The notes under the pieces were generated by a model. That model had not been told where the DNA came from. It searched no databases and was given only the letters and a program-made list of their open reading frames with translations. Positions 5,603 through 6,115 of a DNA stretch of 6,115 nucleotides are shown here, one piece after another (the stretch's first letter is position 1; each line of letters starts with the position of its first letter). This DNA is from Phyllobacteriaceae bacterium. GTDB taxonomy: Bacteria; Pseudomonadota; Alphaproteobacteria; Rhizobiales; Rhizobiaceae. The stretch covers positions 1 through 6,115 of the forward strand of contig JAHEGF010000203.1 in the NCBI GenBank assembly GCA_024645155.1. The letters run 5' to 3'. Both the position numbers and the translations under genes were made by a program.

Positions 5603-6115
5603 TGACCGGCGAGCCGCAGTTGGAAGAGCCCGAGACCTACGTCGCGCAATTGCGCATGGCACTGCGAAACCGTTCATTCGTGATTGGATTGATAGTCACC
5701 GTATTTGTCGCAGCAATGGCGTTTGTTTCCTATTTCTGGACACCTTATGACGTGACCTACCTGCCGGTCACTGACCGCATGAAACCGCCAACTGCAAACC
5801 ATTGGCTTGGAACTGATCACTTCGGCCGCGACATACTGTCAATGGTAATGGTCGGGGCACGGAATTCGATTGCCGTCGCCCTGGTCGCCGTGTGTATCGC
5901 AGTCGGTATTGGCGTTCCGCTCGGCTGTTGGGCGGCCGCAAGGCGCGGTTGGGTTGATGAAGCCCTGATGCGTTTCAATGATGTGGTTTTTGCCTTTCCC
6001 GCGCTGCTTTCCGCGGTGATGATCACGGCCATTTTCGGTCCCGGGGCTGTCAACGCGATTATAGCAATCGGCATCTTCAACATTCCCGTTTTTGCCCGTG
6101 TCGCCCGCGCGGGCG
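5602..6115 (+). CDS. ABC importer permease, DppC/OppC type, N-terminal part (cut by right edge)
   Basis: The 171 complete codons present encode the N-terminal part of the second channel subunit. A cytoplasmic tail (1-23) leads into a first membrane segment (about 26-46). HWLGTDHFGRDILS (67-80), the hallmark of DppC/OppC proteins, follows after the first periplasmic loop. Further helices lie at about 88-112, 131-146 and 149-165. FARVARAG at the edge begins the approach to the EAA loop, which is outside. The start overlaps the DppB stop (TGATG, 5600-5604), and GAGGG at 5590-5594 sits 7 nt upstream, so translation is probably coupled and the two subunits made in equal amounts. Genes for the ATP-binding subunits are expected next. 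The frame is open to the last base. Confidence 0.95.
   Translation, partial: MTGEPQLEEPETYVAQLRMALRNRSFVIGLIVTVFVAAMAFVSYFWTPYDVTYLPVTDRMKPPTANHWLGTDHFGRDILSMVMVGARNSIAVALVAVCIAVGIGVPLGCWAAARRGWVDEALMRFNDVVFAFPALLSAVMITAIFGPGAVNAIIAIGIFNIPVFARVARAG

Noticed and set aside
4808..5677. Long minus-strand open frame of 289 codons opposite the DppB gene
   Set aside because: It lies wholly opposite a clear permease gene, its protein is rich in Gln, His, Cys and Arg without family motifs, and no ribosome site is seen; it is a by-product of codon bias.

Overview
The window looks like chromosomal DNA of an alphaproteobacterium, perhaps a Rhizobiales or Rhodobacterales relative. This rests on protein style (a cytoplasmic molybdopterin oxidoreductase starting with CYMCACRCG, a small YkuD L,D-transpeptidase, a Dpp/Opp-type importer beside an M20 amidohydrolase), moderate-to-high GC and GGAGG-like ribosome binding sites. 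It is an inference from recognised families; no rRNA or marker gene is present. I see no tRNA, CRISPR array, insertion sequence or phage gene.

Left part (1-1019), all on the minus strand: the N-terminal 132 codons of a molybdopterin-dependent oxidoreductase run off the left edge. Upstream of it lies a gene for a secreted L,D-transpeptidase. An 11-bp perfect hairpin separates them and is best read as the transpeptidase terminator. A candidate promoter for the oxidoreductase sits between hairpin and start codon.

Middle (1020-2888): a 239-bp AT-richer divergent intergenic region precedes an M20 family zinc amidohydrolase (ArgE/DapE-like, 424 aa) on the plus strand with a complete set of metal ligands. 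Its 3' end overlaps by 20 bp the end of a convergent gene for an unrecognised 124-aa protein with about four membrane helices.

Right part (2889-6115), plus strand: a 209-bp intergenic region with two inverted repeats, then a three-gene run. These are a periplasmic solute-binding protein (SBP_bac_5), a DppB-type permease, and a DppC-type permease cut by the right edge. The permeases are translationally coupled (1-nt overlap). A strong GC-rich hairpin lies between the binding protein and the first permease gene. The ATP-binding subunits should follow just outside the window.

Taken together, the right two thirds suggest import of a peptide-like or N-acylated amino compound by a Dpp/Opp-type ABC transporter and cytoplasmic hydrolysis of an amide bond by the M20 enzyme. 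A related palindromic element (cores ATTGCCGGCAAT and ACCGGCAATTTGCCGGT) lies upstream of both the hydrolase and the binding-protein gene and could be a shared operator. The substrate cannot be told from sequence alone. Most of the window is ordinary accessory metabolism; I found no strong evidence for an undescribed system, and the most open item is the small membrane protein.
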